A DNA stretch of 64,000 bases from JBBEDS01 sp040881175 (GTDB lineage: Bacteria > Patescibacteriota > Minisyncoccia > 2-02-FULL-40-12 > IGHO2-01-FULL-4-A), in assembly GCA_040881175.1 (NCBI GenBank), contig JBBEDS010000014.1, positions 1 to 64,000 of the forward strand, read 5' to 3'. The position numbers and the translations under genes were made by a program. This document shows positions 53,158-61,510 of this stretch, one piece after another. The notes beneath the pieces are model-generated. The model was not told the origin of the DNA. It did not search any database and saw only the letters and a program-made list of their open reading frames with translations. Numbering within the stretch: the first letter of the stretch is position 1; each line of letters begins with the position of its first letter.

Positions 53158-55326
53158 CTAGTTTGAAGATTGACCTGTGCCTAAGACCCATCTCTGCACA
53201 GACTCTTCCCAGTTCTTAGATTGAGAATCTTTCCCATGATTTTCAGGTATAGGCCCTGAAGGATTATCTTTATTTACGTAATAGAGCAGAGAGTGTATTC
53301 CGTCAGGGCCATTGTAGTTACCATTTAGCATTACCTTATCAGCGAACACAGGATTTGGCTTTATGAACTGTTCTGATGGCGTGCCAGCAAGAGCTCTCGC
53401 AATAAACTCGTGCCACATAGGGCCTGCTGCTGATAAACCGGCTCCTTGCTGAGTCATTGAGTCATTATTATTGTTCCCCGTCCAGACTCCGACTGCAAGA
53501 GATGGGGTGTAGCCTATAAGCCAACCATCTCTGTTCTCCTGAGTGGTACCTGTCTTAGCGGCTACCTGACGGTCAGCGAAGTATAAAGAGCTGTTATAGC
53601 CGAATACAGGCCCTCTGGCGTTATTATCAGACAAGACATCGGACATCAAACGAGCCAGTTGAGCATCTAAGACTCTTTCCTCCTGGACTTTGTTTTCTTC
53701 AAGAATGGTCCCGTCTCCAGTTACAACTTTCTGAATGAATGTCTGAGGTGTTCTTATCCCGTCATTTGCTAAAACACCATAGGCGGCTACCATGTCTACA
53801 AGACGAACCTCTCCACCACCCAAGACTAGAGACAAGCCATATCTAGGCCGGTCATTAAGGGTGGTAATGCCCATTTTATGGGCTAGATCGATAGTACCTT
53901 CTATACCAGCCAGGTAGAGAGTTTTAACGGAAGGGACGTTTAGTGATTGAGAAAGAGCCTGACGCATTGTTACAGGGCCTCTGAAGCGGCCATCATAGTT
54001 TTGGGGATTATAGCAATCAAGACCAGAAGGATCCTTTGTTTGAGTAGCTGAAGAAGAACACTCGGGATTAAATTCTGTTGGCAGATCGAAAAGTATAGTC
54101 GAATCGGCAAAACCTTTTTCGAAGGCTAGGGTATAAGCAAAAGGTTTAAATGACGAACCTGGCTGACGACTTGCTGTTGCAACGTTAAAATTACCCTCAA
54201 ATTTACATGTCTTTCCTGGAATGCAGCCTTCGGGTTCCGCTTCACCAGAGTAATCTTTGGAACCGACCATAGCTAGAATATAGCCGGTCTTAGGGTCGGT
54301 CGCGACCAGAGCAGCATTATTAGCCTTATACCTTTCGGTATTAATCTCCGCGTACTTCTTTACGGTTTCTTCCGCTATCTTCTGTAGCTCCGAATCCAGG
54401 GTCGTGTAAACTCTAAGGCCACCATTCTGAACCATATCCTCGCCATACTTGTTCACCAGGTACTCTCTTACCATGATGACGAAATGAGGAGCAGGAAAGC
54501 TGATCTCTGGAGTTGTTATTTCCGGAAATTCACTCACGGCCACGTCATGCTCCTCTTGAGTTATCGTGCCTAAGTTAAGCATTCTGCCTAAAATGAGATC
54601 TCTTCTATCAATCGCCCGCGAGAGGTTATTATTAGTACCATAAGGGGAGTAATAGCTTGGCGCATTAGGTAAAGCTGCTAAAAGTGTAGCCTCAGCTATA
54701 TCCAGGTCCTTAGCGGGTTTATTAAAAAATGTTTGTGCAGCAGCTTCAATGCCGTAAGCATTGGAACCATAGGGTATTTGGTTCAAGTACATCCAAAATA
54801 TTTCATCTTTGCTAAATTTACGTTCGATCTGAACCGAGAGGACAGCTTCCTTAACTTTTCTAGCGATTGTCTTCTCATCTCCAAGCAGAGATTTTTTAAT
54901 CAGCTGCTGAGTTATCGTAGAGCCGCCCTGAGAGGCATCTAGGTTACGCAAGTCTTTGTATAATGCGCGGAGAATGCCCCTAAAGTCTATGCCGCCATGG
55001 TTATAGAAATCGCTGTCTTCAGCAGCGAGAGTAGCATCTTTTACTGTCTGAGGTATCTGCTCCCAAGGGATGATAGTTCTTTTTTCTTCGCCGTGGATGT
55101 CATAAAGAAGGGATTCTCTGGTGTTGTCATAAATTTTGGTAGACTCACTGACTCGGCGAGCGGCTATAGCTGAAGGATCAGGAACTTGGCGGGCGTAGTA
55201 TAGAAAAATGACCACTAAAAAAACCAAGCCGGTTACGGCTAGCAATAATAGGGTAAGGAAGAAATTCTTTAACTGGCTGGGTTTTTTCTTCTTTTTTGAT
55301 CTTTGCATGTATGCTGATTTTGCCAT
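53158..55326 (-). CDS. Bifunctional penicillin-binding protein 1A
   Basis: 722 aa from ATG 55326 (an in-frame ATG at 55371 is possible). Short basic cytoplasmic tail, one TM (about 19-40), glycosyltransferase 51 domain with EDSDFYNHGGIDFRGILRAL and GSTITQQLIKK, then a transpeptidase with SRQPGSSFKPF (SxxK), SLN at about 425, and KTGTTQENRDGWLIGY. Makes peptidoglycan, so the cell keeps a wall. Confidence 0.94.
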   Translation of the reverse strand: MAKSAYMQRSKKKKKPSQLKNFFLTLLLLAVTGLVFLVVIFLYYARQVPDPSAIAARRVSESTKIYDNTRESLLYDIHGEEKRTIIPWEQIPQTVKDATLAAEDSDFYNHGGIDFRGILRALYKDLRNLDASQGGSTITQQLIKKSLLGDEKTIARKVKEAVLSVQIERKFSKDEIFWMYLNQIPYGSNAYGIEAAAQTFFNKPAKDLDIAEATLLAALPNAPSYYSPYGTNNNLSRAIDRRDLILGRMLNLGTITQEEHDVAVSEFPEITTPEISFPAPHFVIMVREYLVNKYGEDMVQNGGLRVYTTLDSELQKIAEETVKKYAEINTERYKANNAALVATDPKTGYILAMVGSKDYSGEAEPEGCIPGKTCKFEGNFNVATASRQPGSSFKPFAYTLAFEKGFADSTILFDLPTEFNPECSSSATQTKDPSGLDCYNPQNYDGRFRGPVTMRQALSQSLNVPSVKTLYLAGIEGTIDLAHKMGITTLNDRPRYGLSLVLGGGEVRLVDMVAAYGVLANDGIRTPQTFIQKVVTGDGTILEENKVQEERVLDAQLARLMSDVLSDNNARGPVFGYNSSLYFADRQVAAKTGTTQENRDGWLIGYTPSLAVGVWTGNNNNDSMTQQGAGLSAAGPMWHEFIARALAGTPSEQFIKPNPVFADKVMLNGNYNGPDGIHSLLYYVNKDNPSGPIPENHGKDSQSKNWEESVQRWVLGTGQSSN

Positions 55327-55386
55327 AAAACGGTCAAATTTACAAGGCGAGGGAGAAGGGTTATAATTCAATAATAACTCAATTTT

Positions 55387-56589
55387 ATGGCCAAGATTAT
55401 TGTCGATGAGAATCTAATCAACGAGGTACTTAACTCTAGATACATAGAGGCCGCTTTTCCTTCCAAGGATAAAATAAAAGCTCTTTTTCTTGAAGGCAGA
55501 AGGCTGTCTTTCTATCTAGGAGTGGACCCTACAGGTCCGGACATACACCTTGGGCACACGACGAACCTATTTCTTTTAAAGAGGATTGCCGAGTTGGGCC
55601 ACAAGATAATAATTCTGATAGGAGATTTCACGGCTAGGATCGGAGACCCTACAGATAAAGAGAGCTCACGCAAAGCGCTTACCGAGAAAGAGGTAAAAGA
55701 GAATATGAAAACTTACCTTGAGCAAGTTCAAAAAGTCTTGCCCAAAAAGATGTTTGAGGTGAAGCATAACAGCGCATGGCTGAAGAAGATGTCTTTTGAA
55801 GATGTGATAAGGCTAGCGTCAAAGTTCACTGTGCAACAGATGATTGCCAGGGACATGTTCCAAGAAAGGATTAAAAAAGAGAAGCCGATTTTTATACACG
55901 AATTTCTTTACCCGTTAATGCAGGGCTATGATTCGGTAGCCATGGAAGTAGATGGAGAGGTGGGGGGTAACGACCAGACCTTCAACATGCTAGTGGGCAG
56001 AGATTTGTCTAAAGAAGTGTTGGGCAAAGACAAGGTGGTCATTGCCACTAAACTTCTAGAAGATCCAAAGACAGGCAAGAAACTTATGAATAAGAGTGAG
56101 GGCCAATATATCTCTCTGAACGATGCCCCTAATGATCTTTTCGGAAAGGTAATGGCTATGCCAGATCAAAGCATCATTCCAGTACTTTCCTATGCTACCG
56201 AGGTCCCTGATAGTAGGCTGGCGGAGGTAAGGAAAATGTTAGATGGAGGAGAAAACCCCAAGATGGCCAAAGAGGAAACAGCCTACGAGTTAGTCAAGCT
56301 ATACTATGGAGAAAAAGAAGCCCAGAAAGCTAAAGAAGGTTTTGGAAAGGTATTCTCAGAAGGTAAAACTCCCGATAATATAGAAGAATTTCAGATATCG
56401 GAGGAAGTGGCTCCGATTCTGGAAGTCCTAGAAGGGTCGGGCCTAGCCAACTCAAGAAGCGAAGCTAAGCGCCTAGTAGACCAAAAAGCAGTTACGATAA
56501 ACGGCGAAGCTGTAGAAGATTGGGGTCACGAAATTAAAAAAGGAGACATCCTAAAGGTGGGATCTCATAGATTCCTGAAAATAGTATAG
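55387..56589 (+). CDS. tyrS: Tyrosyl-tRNA synthetase
   Basis: 400 aa. Class I motifs: HIGH-type HLGHTTN (about 54-60), KMSKS-type KLMNKSEG (about 234-241), with GVDPTGPDIHLG and MQGYDSVAMEVDGEVGGNDQ. C-terminal S4 RNA-binding domain (about 335-400). It resembles the TyrRS 2 (TyrZ) length class. Divergent from the PBP gene. Confidence 0.95.
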   Translation: MAKIIVDENLINEVLNSRYIEAAFPSKDKIKALFLEGRRLSFYLGVDPTGPDIHLGHTTNLFLLKRIAELGHKIIILIGDFTARIGDPTDKESSRKALTEKEVKENMKTYLEQVQKVLPKKMFEVKHNSAWLKKMSFEDVIRLASKFTVQQMIARDMFQERIKKEKPIFIHEFLYPLMQGYDSVAMEVDGEVGGNDQTFNMLVGRDLSKEVLGKDKVVIATKLLEDPKTGKKLMNKSEGQYISLNDAPNDLFGKVMAMPDQSIIPVLSYATEVPDSRLAEVRKMLDGGENPKMAKEETAYELVKLYYGEKEAQKAKEGFGKVFSEGKTPDNIEEFQISEEVAPILEVLEGSGLANSRSEAKRLVDQKAVTINGEAVEDWGHEIKKGDILKVGSHRFLKIV

Positions 56590-56598
56590 ATGTAAAAT

Positions 56599-56630
56599 AA
56601 AAGACACCTGGCATTTGCCAGGTGTCTTTT
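56599..56630 (+). terminator. Terminator after tyrS
   Basis: 15-bp stem AAAAGACACCTGGCA (56599-56613) / TGCCAGGTGTCTTTT (56616-56630), 2-nt tip (effectively 4 nt). Confidence 0.85.
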
Positions 56631-56641
56631 AAAAGTTAACT

Positions 56642-56758
56642 TTATTCGGAGTCTTCTTCGCCTTCACCTTCATCTTCGCTTTCTGTCTCTTCTACCACGC
56701 CTTCTTCATCTAGCTCCTCTTCTTCCACAAAGGAATACTTATAATCATGGTTCAACAT
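56642..56758 (-). CDS. 38-aa very acidic peptide
   Basis: ORF on the minus strand: MLNHDYKYSFVEEEELDEEG followed by VVEETESEDEGEGEEDSE. Nearly half Glu/Asp. The terminator of tyrS and the ruvC start bound it. A conserved-looking hydrophobic YSFV start argues for a real small protein rather than chance. Shine-Dalgarno is weak. Confidence 0.5.
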   Translation of the reverse strand: MLNHDYKYSFVEEEELDEEGVVEETESEDEGEGEEDSE

Positions 56759-56830
56759 GATATCTTTTCAGTCTCGTTACGCTCCCGGATCTCCAAAAGG
56801 TTATCTGCGGGTGGCACAAACGAAACCCAG

Positions 56831-57310
56831 TTAATTTTCATATACTACAGTATTGGCGCAACAGATTGCAAGAGCTAGGGCATCTGCCGTGTCGTCTGGC
56901 TTGGGTTCGGTTTCTAGCCCCAGGATCATCTTAACCATTTTCTGAACTTGGTTCTTCTCGGCTCTGCCATAACCCGACACAGCCTGCTTTACCTGTAGGG
57001 GAGTGAATTCTGTTATCTCTATACCGTTATTGGCGGCAACTACCATTAGAACACCCCTGACCTCGCTTACTTTAATCACGGTTTTTGCGTTTTTAAAAAA
57101 GAAGAGACTCTCCAACGAAACCTTGTCAGGTTTAAATTTTTTTATCAGTTTATCAAAGAAATCATAAACCTCCCTAACTCTGTCCCGATTCATAATATTC
57201 ACACCTGTTTTTAAAAAACCGAAATCGACGGGCGTGTAGCTCTTTTTATCGGTGTCTATTATTCCATAGCCGATAAGAGAGGTTCCAGGATCTAAGCCTA
57301 GTATGCGCAT
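56831..57310 (-). CDS. ruvC: Crossover junction endodeoxyribonuclease RuvC
   Basis: 159 aa. Resolves Holliday junctions. Catalytic acidic residues: LGLDPGTSLIGYG (Asp7), VSLESLFFFKN (Glu, about 67), and PDDTADALALA (C-terminal Asp pair). 4 nt from yebC on the same strand. ruvB is 1 kb upstream; ruvA is not present. Confidence 0.94.
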   Translation of the reverse strand: MRILGLDPGTSLIGYGIIDTDKKSYTPVDFGFLKTGVNIMNRDRVREVYDFFDKLIKKFKPDKVSLESLFFFKNAKTVIKVSEVRGVLMVVAANNGIEITEFTPLQVKQAVSGYGRAEKNQVQKMVKMILGLETEPKPDDTADALALAICCANTVVYEN

Positions 57311-57314
57311 GAGG

Positions 57315-57842
57315 TTATTGTTTTAAATTAGTATGAACGTTTCCCACATCATCGTGAGAGTTTAACTCTTCAAAAAGCTTATCTATCTTCTGTTTGACGG
57401 ACTCATCGCTAATTTCTAGAGGACTATGGGGATTCCAATTTGCGTCGAACATCCAATTGAGAGAGTTCTCTGGAACCATTTTGACATCGTTCTTGGAGAA
57501 TACATTTTTAATCTCGCCTATAGTTCGGTTCGTATTGTCAGTTATGGCTTCAACTATGATAGCTATTGAGAAGGGGCCCATTCCTTGGATTACCATTTCG
57601 TTCAAGGCTGCAGAGTCTTTCTCCGATACTCTTTTTATGGCTCGGTCGATATTATCCTTGGGCATATTTGCTGCACGGGCCTCATCGATGGCCGACTGCA
57701 GCTTAAAGTTAACTGAAGGGTCAGCGCCATTCTTAGCTGCGACAGTTATCCTCTTCGCAAGTTTGCTAAAAACCTGACCCTTCTTCTGGTCGCTTATTCC
57801 CTTCTTATGCTTTATTTGTGACCATTTGCTATGACCTGACAT
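57315..57842 (-). CDS. yebC: YebC/TACO1-family protein, short form
   Basis: 175 aa. The N-terminal SGHSKWSQIKHKKGISDQKKG and NMPKDNIDRAIKR motifs are standard. Normal YebC has about 240-250 aa; domain III is cut short after NWMFDANWNP. Members help translation of proline-rich stretches or act as regulators. Linked with ruvC and ruvB, as in many bacteria. Confidence 0.9.
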   Translation of the reverse strand: MSGHSKWSQIKHKKGISDQKKGQVFSKLAKRITVAAKNGADPSVNFKLQSAIDEARAANMPKDNIDRAIKRVSEKDSAALNEMVIQGMGPFSIAIIVEAITDNTNRTIGEIKNVFSKNDVKMVPENSLNWMFDANWNPHSPLEISDESVKQKIDKLFEELNSHDDVGNVHTNLKQ

Positions 57843-57884
57843 GATTCCTATTCTAGCCCGTGACTGAGACTCAGTAAAGCATCA

Positions 57885-58274
57885 CTAACAGGGTTTGTGG
57901 AGCTCACGCTCATAATTCTTGAGCAACTCAGCTTCTGAGCTGAACTCTCTCAAATATTCCCTAGAAAGACTCTTCCACGAGCTGTCGGTGTCACAATAGT
58001 AGTACCGGGCTCTACTATTGGAGCTTGTATAGAAAATATGGCTAGATTGCTTGGATGAGGCGGTCGGGACAGATGCGGGAGCTTTAGTAGCGGTTGGGTT
58101 GCCGAGAGACTCCCTAGATATAGGAGAGGGGGTTGCCGTTTTTTCTATCGACTCTTTTAGTGTTTGGATTATCTCCGCATGGCCTTCAACTTGGCTTGGA
58201 GTATTGGAGTTTTCAGAAATAAATATTGCGCCAAGAGTTACAAGGAAAACGGTGAATAGAACCGGTAGGCGCAT
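57885..58274 (-). CDS. Small secreted or anchored hypothetical protein
   Basis: 129 aa. N-terminal hydrophobic segment (about 4-19), Ser/Thr/Pro/Ala-rich linker (about 45-78), then a compact C-terminal domain with Tyr-rich YYYCDTDSSWKSLSREYL and a final Cys pair separated by about 36 residues, possibly a disulfide. Lies between yebC and ruvB, 3 nt after the latter. Function unknown. Confidence 0.6.
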   Translation of the reverse strand: MRLPVLFTVFLVTLGAIFISENSNTPSQVEGHAEIIQTLKESIEKTATPSPISRESLGNPTATKAPASVPTASSKQSSHIFYTSSNSRARYYYCDTDSSWKSLSREYLREFSSEAELLKNYERELHKPC

Positions 58275-58277
58275 GAG

Positions 58278-59306
58278 TTAGATCAATTTTTCTTGAGGTA
58301 CGTCTTCTCTGCTGTGGCCGAGATGTTTTAGGGCCAGGTCAGTAAGCATTCTACCGCGAGATGTACGTGCAAGAAAACCTATTTGCATAAGATAGGGCTC
58401 ATAAACATCCTCGATAGTTTCCTCCTCCTCTGCTATAGAAGCAGCTACCGATTTGAGACCGACAGGACCGCCCTTGAAACTCTCGGCAATTGTCTTGAGT
58501 ATTTTCCGGTCCGTGGCATCAAGTCCCAGCTCATCTATGCCAAGTAAAGACAGGGCTTCAATGGCAAGGGGCGCCGTTATAAACTCAGAGTTTTTAACTT
58601 GAGCATAGTCACGCGCTCTTTTAAGAAGTCGATTGGCAATTCTAGGAGTAAAGCGGGAAGAGCTGGCCAGTTTATCTAAGGCCTCATCATCTATCTTTAC
58701 CTTAAGGAGCTTAGCAGAACGGCTCAATATTTTCTTTATTTCATCTTGACTGTAGAAGTCTAGTTTATAATGGGCTCCAAAGCGTGAACGGAAGGGATTC
58801 GATAGAAGAGATACCCTGGTAGTAGCCGCTATGAGGGTGAAGCGGGGGAGATTGACCTGAAGAGTCTTGGCCGAAGTGCCTTTGCCGATAATAATATCGA
58901 GATTATAATTCTCCATTGCTGGATAGAGTGTTTCCTCGACGGTTTTGTTCAGTCTATGGACCTCGTCTATGAACAGGAAGTCACCATCTGAAAGACCGGT
59001 TAGAATAGAGCCTATGTCCCCAGCTTTCTCTAATGCTGCTCCTGAGGTAATTCGGATGCCTGCGCCGGACTCTTTGGCTATTAGGTATGCTAGGGTCGTT
59101 TTGCCCAGACCAGACGGCCCATGGATCAGAATATGCTCCAGAGTGTCTTCTCTTTTTTTTGAGGCCTCAATCAGTATAGACAGGTTTTTCTTTACATTTT
59201 CCTGTCCTACATAGTCGCCGAAAACAGACGGTCTTAAAGCCAGATCCAGTACTTGGTCATCTGGCTCCTGGGCAACTGGGGTCTTTTTTTTTGTTGTATC
59301 CGGCAT
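58278..59306 (-). CDS. ruvB: Holliday junction branch migration ATPase RuvB
   Basis: 342 aa. Walker A HGPSGLGKTTLAYL (about 63-76), Walker B FLFIDEVHRL, the LRP-like start (ALRPSVFGDYVGQENVK), sensor I ATTRVSLLSNPFRSRFG and the winged-helix C-terminus. Drives branch migration with RuvA, which is not in this window. Full length. Confidence 0.95.
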   Translation of the reverse strand: MPDTTKKKTPVAQEPDDQVLDLALRPSVFGDYVGQENVKKNLSILIEASKKREDTLEHILIHGPSGLGKTTLAYLIAKESGAGIRITSGAALEKAGDIGSILTGLSDGDFLFIDEVHRLNKTVEETLYPAMENYNLDIIIGKGTSAKTLQVNLPRFTLIAATTRVSLLSNPFRSRFGAHYKLDFYSQDEIKKILSRSAKLLKVKIDDEALDKLASSSRFTPRIANRLLKRARDYAQVKNSEFITAPLAIEALSLLGIDELGLDATDRKILKTIAESFKGGPVGLKSVAASIAEEEETIEDVYEPYLMQIGFLARTSRGRMLTDLALKHLGHSREDVPQEKLI

Positions 59307-59328
59307 AAGAAGTGCTTTAAAAACTGGC

Positions 59329-59357
59329 TTGACAGATAGCTATTTTATAGATAGAAT
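59329..59357 (+). promoter_or_regulatory. Strong promoter driving the orphan ncRNA
   Basis: TTGACA (59329-59334), 17-nt spacer, TAGAAT (59352-59357). No plus-strand ORF follows: the only open frames cross an RNA structure and are antisense to pilB. Confidence 0.75.
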
Positions 59358-59363
59358 ATGAGC

Positions 59364-59565
59364 ATAGAGTCCCTGGGTTAGGGGCTTTAGTTTAAACCTT
59401 ATAGTCTGTAGGCAATTGAGCTATTTGATATAATCATACGGCTCAATCGGAGTATTCTCGCAGACGGGTGTCTTGGTTCCGACTGGGATATACCTCGGTA
59501 CTACTCTACCCTGGGTTTCCTTAGGTCCGGGTTTTTGCCTACAGGCTATAGGGTTTAATTTTTTT
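59364..59565 (+). ncRNA. Unassigned structured ncRNA, about 200 nt
   Basis: A 5' hairpin GTCCCT/AGGGGC (59369-59384) is followed by a 23-bp closing stem, 59392-59414 with 59536-59558 (two G-U pairs), ended by seven T: the stem also makes the terminator. Inside are P2 ATTGAGC (59415-59421) / GCTCAAT (59441-59447), P3 GAGTA (59450-59454) / TACTC (59502-59506) enclosing smaller hairpins (GAC/GTC, CCGA/TCGG), and an ACCCT..AGGT element. Checked by eye against 5S, tmRNA, SRP, RNase P and 6S: no match. Identity unknown. Confidence 0.65.
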
Positions 59566-61234
59566 ATTCTCCAACTACTCGTAGTACTTCGTCAATGGAA
59601 GTTATCCCCGAAATGGCTTTTATCAGGCCGTCTTGCAGCAAAGTTATCATTCCTTTCTCCTTGGCCATATCTTCTACTTCAGATATTGCCGGCGATTTTA
59701 ATATCAATCTTTCCATATCCGGATCAATCTCAAAAAGTTCGTATACTCCGATGCGTCCCTTGTAGCCGGTCCCATTGCAGTCCTCGCAGCCTTGGGGGTA
59801 ATGTATCTCCATTGATTCACTCAAGTCAGTAGCCTCAACTTCTTTGGGCAGCTTAGCCAGATATTTTCTTAGCAGCTCGAGATCCGGGGCTGCTATTTTT
59901 TGTTTCTTCTTACAGTTTTCGCAAAGACGTCTGACAAGACGCTGAGCCATTGCAGCATTAAGAGCCGGAGCTATAGTCACAGGTTTTACGTTGAAATCAA
60001 TGAGTCTAGGGATGGTTCCAGCCGCGTTATTAGTGTGCAGAGTCGAGAATACCAAGTGTCCCGTCAAAGACGCCTGCATGGCGATCTCGGCTGTTTCCGC
60101 ATCACGTATCTCACCGACCAATATTACATCCGGATCCTGTCTGACTATTGAACGTAGCCCATCAGCAAAAGTGTATCCGGCCCGTGCATCAACTTGCGTT
60201 TGAGCTACCCCTTCAATGTGGTATTCGATTGGATCTTCGATCGTTATTATCTTCACATCTGGGCTATTAACTTGTCGCAAGAAAGCATATAGGGTGGTTG
60301 TCTTACCAGAGCCAGTAGGGCCGGTGGTTAATATTGAGCCCGTAGTTTTTTGTAAAAGCTTTTTGATCTTGGCTAAGGTATCTCCACGCATTCCTAAATC
60401 TTCTAGCTTTTGTCGGATAGTCAACGGATCGAGAAGACGCATTACAATGTTCTCGCCATAAGCTCCGGGTAGGACTGACACACGAACTTCAATATCTCTA
60501 CCTTCTTGTCTGATCGTAAAGCGACCATCTTGGGGAACATTGTGGACGTTTATCTTTAGTCCGGACAGGAGCTTAATGCGGGAAAGAATATTCGGGTAGC
60601 CCGTTGTAGAAAAATCGACGATGTCGCTCAGCATCCCATCCAGACGGTAGCGTAGTCTAATAGCGGCCTCTTCTGGTTCAAGGTGAATATCTGATGCTCC
60701 TACCTTGAGAGCACCAGCCATGATCATGTTTAGAACCTTGGTGATTGGAAGAGATGTCAGCTGTTCTTTTAAGTCAGCGAGCCCTTCTATCTGGCCCTCG
60801 AGGTTGGCTATCTCAGATTCTTTAATGGAGACTACTCCCTCCGTGGTTTGAGAACGCTCCTTCTTGAGCTCATATCTTTGCCAAGCGGAAGCTAGGCTTT
60901 CGCCCGAGACTATAACAACGTCAGGGTTGTAGCCGTCTTTCCTTAATTTTTCCAAAGAGGCGGAAGTCGGATGATTGTCAGGGTTTAAAACAGCCACCCG
61001 AATATCCTTACCTTTCTTTGATATGACCGCCATTTGACTGGCGCGAGCGTCACTCTCTTGCATAAGCAAGATAGCGTCGTTGTCTATAGGGAAAGATTTG
61101 AGGTTAAGGTAGTGAAGGCCGGCCTTTTGCGCCAAGGCCTTAGCATTATCTTCATCCTGCTGTTTTTTGATGGAAGATAGCTTCTCTTCCAGCTCTTTCT
61201 CCAGCTCAGGTTTTTTTAGTGATGTTTGAGCCAT
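59564..61234 (-). CDS. pilB: Type IV pilus assembly ATPase PilB/GspE
   Basis: 556 aa. N-terminal GspE-N domain; Walker A GPTGSGKTTTLYA (about 303-315), Asp box ITIEDPIEYHI, Walker B DPDVILVGEIRD, and a four-Cys zinc motif CENCKKK..CEDCNGTGYKG (about 443-495). Powers pilus extension, relevant to attachment to a host cell and DNA uptake. Its 3' end overlaps the terminator of the ncRNA by a few bases. Confidence 0.95.
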   Translation of the reverse strand: MAQTSLKKPELEKELEEKLSSIKKQQDEDNAKALAQKAGLHYLNLKSFPIDNDAILLMQESDARASQMAVISKKGKDIRVAVLNPDNHPTSASLEKLRKDGYNPDVVIVSGESLASAWQRYELKKERSQTTEGVVSIKESEIANLEGQIEGLADLKEQLTSLPITKVLNMIMAGALKVGASDIHLEPEEAAIRLRYRLDGMLSDIVDFSTTGYPNILSRIKLLSGLKINVHNVPQDGRFTIRQEGRDIEVRVSVLPGAYGENIVMRLLDPLTIRQKLEDLGMRGDTLAKIKKLLQKTTGSILTTGPTGSGKTTTLYAFLRQVNSPDVKIITIEDPIEYHIEGVAQTQVDARAGYTFADGLRSIVRQDPDVILVGEIRDAETAEIAMQASLTGHLVFSTLHTNNAAGTIPRLIDFNVKPVTIAPALNAAMAQRLVRRLCENCKKKQKIAAPDLELLRKYLAKLPKEVEATDLSESMEIHYPQGCEDCNGTGYKGRIGVYELFEIDPDMERLILKSPAISEVEDMAKEKGMITLLQDGLIKAISGITSIDEVLRVVGE

Positions 61235-61405
61235 ATTCGGCGTGGATTATTACTAACAATTCTAGCACCTTTTTTGTTTTTTGTTCTCAACACCTGGGCG
61301 TTCTGGTCATCTGGGAAATTTTAAGTGTAAGCTTCGGTTTATCAGCAATACGAATCCGGGTCAAATGAAGAAATTGGGGATAAATTGTTGATAAAGGTAG
61401 GGCTA

Positions 61406-61434
61406 TTGACCCGCAATAATCTTGGTGATATAAT
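61406..61434 (+). promoter_or_regulatory. Promoter of nusA
   Basis: TTGACC (61406-61411), 17-nt spacer, TATAAT (61429-61434). The region 61235-61405 before it shows no ORF or clear structure. Confidence 0.8.
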
Positions 61435-61440
61435 ACAATT

Positions 61441-61510
61441 TAAAGGTTGAATGTTGACGTGATGTCCGCCAGAAAGCGGGCATTTTCATTAATATCAACC
61501 ATTCAAAGAC
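61441..61510 (+). promoter_or_regulatory. nusA leader with alternative hairpins
   Basis: Stem ATGTCCGC (61462-61469) / GCGGGCAT (61476-61483) then TTTTC looks like an attenuator. GGTTGA (61445-61450) can pair with TCAACC (61495-61500), and TTGAATG with CATTCAA, an exclusive alternative. Confidence 0.5.

Noticed and set aside
59461..59510. tRNA-like fragment (GGTTCCGAC)
   Set aside because: No acceptor stem or anticodon arm could be folded; it is part of the orphan ncRNA.
59364..59565. Assignment of the orphan RNA as tmRNA, SRP, RNase P, 6S or 5S
   Set aside because: No tag ORF or tRNA-like ends, no GGAAG/GCAGC SRP loop, no RNase P conserved core, multi-branch rather than rod-like 6S, and no 5S motifs.
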